From Firmicutes bacterium CAG:170 (GTDB lineage Bacteria > Bacillota > Clostridia > Oscillospirales > Oscillospiraceae): a DNA stretch of 8,291 nt. Below, in pieces: positions 6,279-8,291 of this stretch. Below the pieces are notes generated by a model that was not told the origin of the DNA, made no database searches, and worked only from the letters and a program-made list of their open reading frames with translations. The stretch lies in NCBI GenBank assembly GCA_000436735.1, contig FR887160.1:1-8291 (forward strand), written 5' to 3'. Within the stretch, counting starts at the first letter, position 1. Every line of letters starts with the position of its first letter. The translations under genes and the position numbers were made by a program.

Positions 6279-7487
6279 ATGGAAGTCAGCGTGCAGGAAC
6301 TGGAAAAATGGGAGCAGGGAAGCTACCGGCTGATCGATATGCGCAGCGCAGAGAGCCTGAATTACGGGACAATCCCCGGCGCGGAGCACATCGATGCGGA
6401 GCGCCTGTGCATGGAGCCGCCAGAAAATGACGGCCGCAGGCTGGTGCTGGTCTGCGCGCGCGGACAGTTCAGCCTTGACGCGGCGGAAGCTCTGGAGGCG
6501 CTGGGCTACGAGGCTTACAGCCTCGCGGGCGGCTATCTTGCATGGCTGCGGCGGCAAATGGAAAAGCAGAATGCCGACGAGCTTTGCAGCCGCGTGGAAA
6601 CGAGTCTGCGCAAGCGCTTCCGGGAAAAGATCTGGTGCAATTTCACCAAGGCCGTCCGGCAGTATGAGCTGGTGCAGCCGGGCGACCGCATCGCGGTCTG
6701 CATCTCCGGCGGTAAGGACTCCATGCTGATGGCGAAGCTTTTTCAGGAATTGAAGCTGCACAATAAATTCCCGTTTGAGCTGCGCTTTGTCGTGATGGAC
6801 CCGGGCTACAGTCCGGCCAACCGCCAGATCATCGAGGAAAACGCGCGGCGGCTCCATATCCCGGTCGAGATCTTTGAATCCGACATTTTTGACTCGGTCT
6901 ACAACGTGGAAAAATCGCCGTGCTATCTCTGCGCGCGGATGCGGCGGGGCTATCTCTACAGCTACGCGAAGAAGCTCGGTTGCAACAAGATCGCGCTGGG
7001 GCATCATTACGACGACGTGATCGAGACCATTTTGATGGGGATGCTCTGGGGCGCGCAGATTCAGACCATGATGCCGAAGCTCCACAGCACGAATTTTGAG
7101 GGCATGGAGCTGATCCGGCCGCTCTATCTGATCCGCGAGGACGATATCAAGGCGTGGCGCGACGCGAACGATCTGCATTTTATCCAGTGCGCCTGCAAAT
7201 TCACCGATACCTGCACGACCTGCCGCCCCAACGAGGAGGCAAAGTCGAAGCGCCAGCAGATCAAGCAGCTCATCCGCGAGCTGAAAAAGAGCAATCCGGA
7301 GGTGGAGGCGCATATCTTCCGCAGCATGGAAAATGTCTGCCTCGATACGGTCATCGCCTATAAGACCAAAGGCCGGAAGGTCAGCTTTTTGGAGAATTAT
7401 GACGCGGCGGGGGAGAAAAGCATATCCCACGAAAATTTGCCTGCGAAGGAATGCGAAATGCCGGTGCAGAAGCAGGCGGAAGAATAA
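6279..7487 (+). CDS. Rhodanese domain fused to TtcA-like tRNA 2-thiolation PP-loop ATPase
   Basis: A 402-residue two-domain protein. Residues about 1-92 form a rhodanese domain: LIDMR (D20, R22), TIPGAEHID, the active-site loop CARGQFS with persulfide cysteine C59, and the closing LAGGYLAW (82-89). After a helical linker, residues about 125-375 are a PP-loop ATPase of the TtcA/TtuA type: SGGKDS at 143-148 binds ATP, C215-x-x-C218 lies in SPCYLCARMRRG, and GHHYDD (241-246) is the TtcA-type motif. TtcA makes 2-thiocytidine at tRNA position 32 using a [4Fe-4S] cluster held by three Cys; C304, C306, C312 and C315 are candidates for the third. The rhodanese part probably delivers sulfur. ATG 6279 is chosen because GAGGA (6266-6270) sits 8 bases upstream and the rhodanese fold starts there; an in-frame GTG at 6237 lies within the promoter region. 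The gene stands alone between its own promoter and terminator. The modified base is inferred. Confidence 0.9.
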   Translation: MEVSVQELEKWEQGSYRLIDMRSAESLNYGTIPGAEHIDAERLCMEPPENDGRRLVLVCARGQFSLDAAEALEALGYEAYSLAGGYLAWLRRQMEKQNADELCSRVETSLRKRFREKIWCNFTKAVRQYELVQPGDRIAVCISGGKDSMLMAKLFQELKLHNKFPFELRFVVMDPGYSPANRQIIEENARRLHIPVEIFESDIFDSVYNVEKSPCYLCARMRRGYLYSYAKKLGCNKIALGHHYDDVIETILMGMLWGAQIQTMMPKLHSTNFEGMELIRPLYLIREDDIKAWRDANDLHFIQCACKFTDTCTTCRPNEEAKSKRQQIKQLIRELKKSNPEVEAHIFRSMENVCLDTVIAYKTKGRKVSFLENYDAAGEKSISHENLPAKECEMPVQKQAEE

Positions 7488-7493
7488 GAGAAG

Positions 7494-7527
7494 GCCGGAG
7501 CTTGTCCAAAGCTCCGGCACGTTTTTT
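7494..7527 (+). terminator. Intrinsic terminator after the rhodanese-TtcA gene
   Basis: GCCGGAGCTT (7494-7503) and AAGCTCCGGC (7509-7518) make a perfect 10-base-pair stem with a 5-base loop, followed closely by TTTTTT (7522-7527). Confidence 0.95.
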
Positions 7528-7553
7528 ATCGAGCCGCCGTGTGCAGAGCCGTA

Positions 7554-7582
7554 TTGACAAAAAGAGCAAACAATGATAGATT
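7554..7582 (+). promoter_or_regulatory. Promoter of the lipoprotein gene
   Basis: TTGACA (7554-7559) and TAGATT (7577-7582) lie 17 bases apart, and TGA directly before the -10 gives an extended -10 element. The sequence from here to 7620 is strikingly A/T-rich against its surroundings, as expected around a promoter and short leader. Confidence 0.7.
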
Positions 7583-7630
7583 TTAGATATAGAATAGAGT
7601 AGAAAAGTTAAAAAGAAGGGAGGTCATGAA

Positions 7631-8269
7631 ATGAGGAAAAAACGCTGCAAGGCGTTCCTGTTATCGGCGTTCACGCTTGTTCTTTTGCTCAGCGTGACGG
7701 CCTGCGCGGGAAAAGCGCCAAAAACGATCGACACATACGCCTCCGCCAAGAGCGACCTTTATGCATCGGCGGCGGAGCTGGAAGCGGCGGCACAGCTCGT
7801 TGTGCGCGTGGAAAAAACGGAACAGGAAGAAAACGTTGCCGTGCCTTTGAGTGCGCAGGGAGCGTATCATGGCTACACGCTTTCTGAGGTCAGCGTCAAG
7901 GAGGTGCTGACAGACTCTGCGGGAAGGAATGTCCAGCCGGGCGACAGACTTCAGATCCTTGAGAATCAGTTCACCTATGCGGAGCAGGATGGTACGCAGG
8001 CGACCTGCCACATCAATCGGTATGTAAAGATGCAGCCGGGAAAGGAATATTATCTTTTCCTGCGGTATTCGGAGGAAAATGGATACTACGTCATTCTGAG
8101 CGGCCTTTTGGGCAAGGTGCCGGTCGATGAAAACGAGCCTGTGCTATTCCCGGCGGCAGAGCTGACGCAGTTTTCGCCGGACGCGGGCGCTGTGGAGGAG
8201 AACAGCGAAACGAAGCAGCTGCTGGAAAGGATCCGGGAGGAGAGCATAGCCCGCTACGGCGCGCAATAA
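7631..8269 (+). CDS. Putative secreted lipoprotein of unknown function
   Basis: A 212-residue protein with a lipoprotein signal peptide: basic start (MRKKRCK), hydrophobic core (residues 8-22), and lipobox VTAC with modified cysteine C25. The mature protein should be anchored to the outer face of the cell membrane. After a short Ala/Ser-rich helix (about 36-56) comes a beta-rich domain (about 56-170) with the pattern LVVRVEKT, YTLSEVSVKEVL, PGDRLQILENQ and PGKEYYLFLRYSEENGYYVI. This 'small secreted protein with a YLLFL core' pattern occurs in various Firmicutes, but I cannot name a function. The C-terminus is charged and helical. GGGAGG (7618-7623) lies 7 bases before ATG 7631; an ATG at 7626 is too close to that site and reads only Met-Lys-stop. 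It has its own promoter, and no partner gene is visible within the 22 bases remaining after its stop. Confidence 0.85.
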   Translation: MRKKRCKAFLLSAFTLVLLLSVTACAGKAPKTIDTYASAKSDLYASAAELEAAAQLVVRVEKTEQEENVAVPLSAQGAYHGYTLSEVSVKEVLTDSAGRNVQPGDRLQILENQFTYAEQDGTQATCHINRYVKMQPGKEYYLFLRYSEENGYYVILSGLLGKVPVDENEPVLFPAAELTQFSPDAGAVEENSETKQLLERIREESIARYGAQ

Positions 8270-8291
8270 CATCAGAGAAAATGAGACCGCC

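Noticed and set aside
6027..7520. Long minus-strand open frame of 497 codons opposite the rhodanese-TtcA gene
   Set aside because: Shadow of the real gene; no domain, and it runs across the promoter, both terminators' neighbourhood and the HIT gene end.

Overview
All genes read left to right on the + strand. GC is high (roughly 60%), Shine-Dalgarno sites are strong (GGAGG type), promoters are clear TTGACA/TAAAAT types, and there is a T-box leader, a lipobox lipoprotein and a MazF of the Bacillus NdoA type. This points to a high-GC member of the Firmicutes (Bacillota), most likely a gut-type clostridium of the Oscillospiraceae/Ruminococcaceae kind. The taxon is inferred from these features, not from a search.

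Left part (1-2138): the C-terminal end of a probable LolA-fold lipoprotein overlaps alr (alanine racemase, makes D-alanine for peptidoglycan). A MazF-type mRNA endoribonuclease follows. This matches the known order ydcC-alrA-ndoAI-ndoA of Bacillus subtilis and gerS-alr2-mazE-mazF of Clostridioides difficile, but the mazE antitoxin gene is absent: only 152 bases separate alr from mazF.

Middle (2139-2808): an intergenic stretch with two hairpins, the second a long stem that contains the only Shine-Dalgarno site of the next gene. That gene encodes a 192-residue protein I do not recognise.

alaS block (2794-6168): a strong promoter inside the last codons of the unknown gene drives a T-box leader with alanine specifier codons and a UGGU bulge fitting the tRNA-Ala end, then alaS (alanyl-tRNA synthetase). 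A small HIT-family nucleotide hydrolase gene lies 13 bases downstream, and the unit ends at a clear intrinsic terminator. Uncharged tRNA-Ala is expected to switch on both genes.

Right part (6206-8291): a gene with its own promoter and terminator encodes a fusion of a rhodanese domain (sulfur carrier) to a TtcA-like PP-loop ATPase with conserved cysteines, probably a tRNA thiolation enzyme. A second single-gene unit encodes a secreted lipoprotein of unknown function.

Most of the window is core housekeeping. The points most worth a second look are the missing antitoxin, the hairpin masking a ribosome binding site, and the rhodanese-TtcA fusion. I do not see a wholly new multi-gene system, CRISPR array, transposon, tRNA or rRNA gene.
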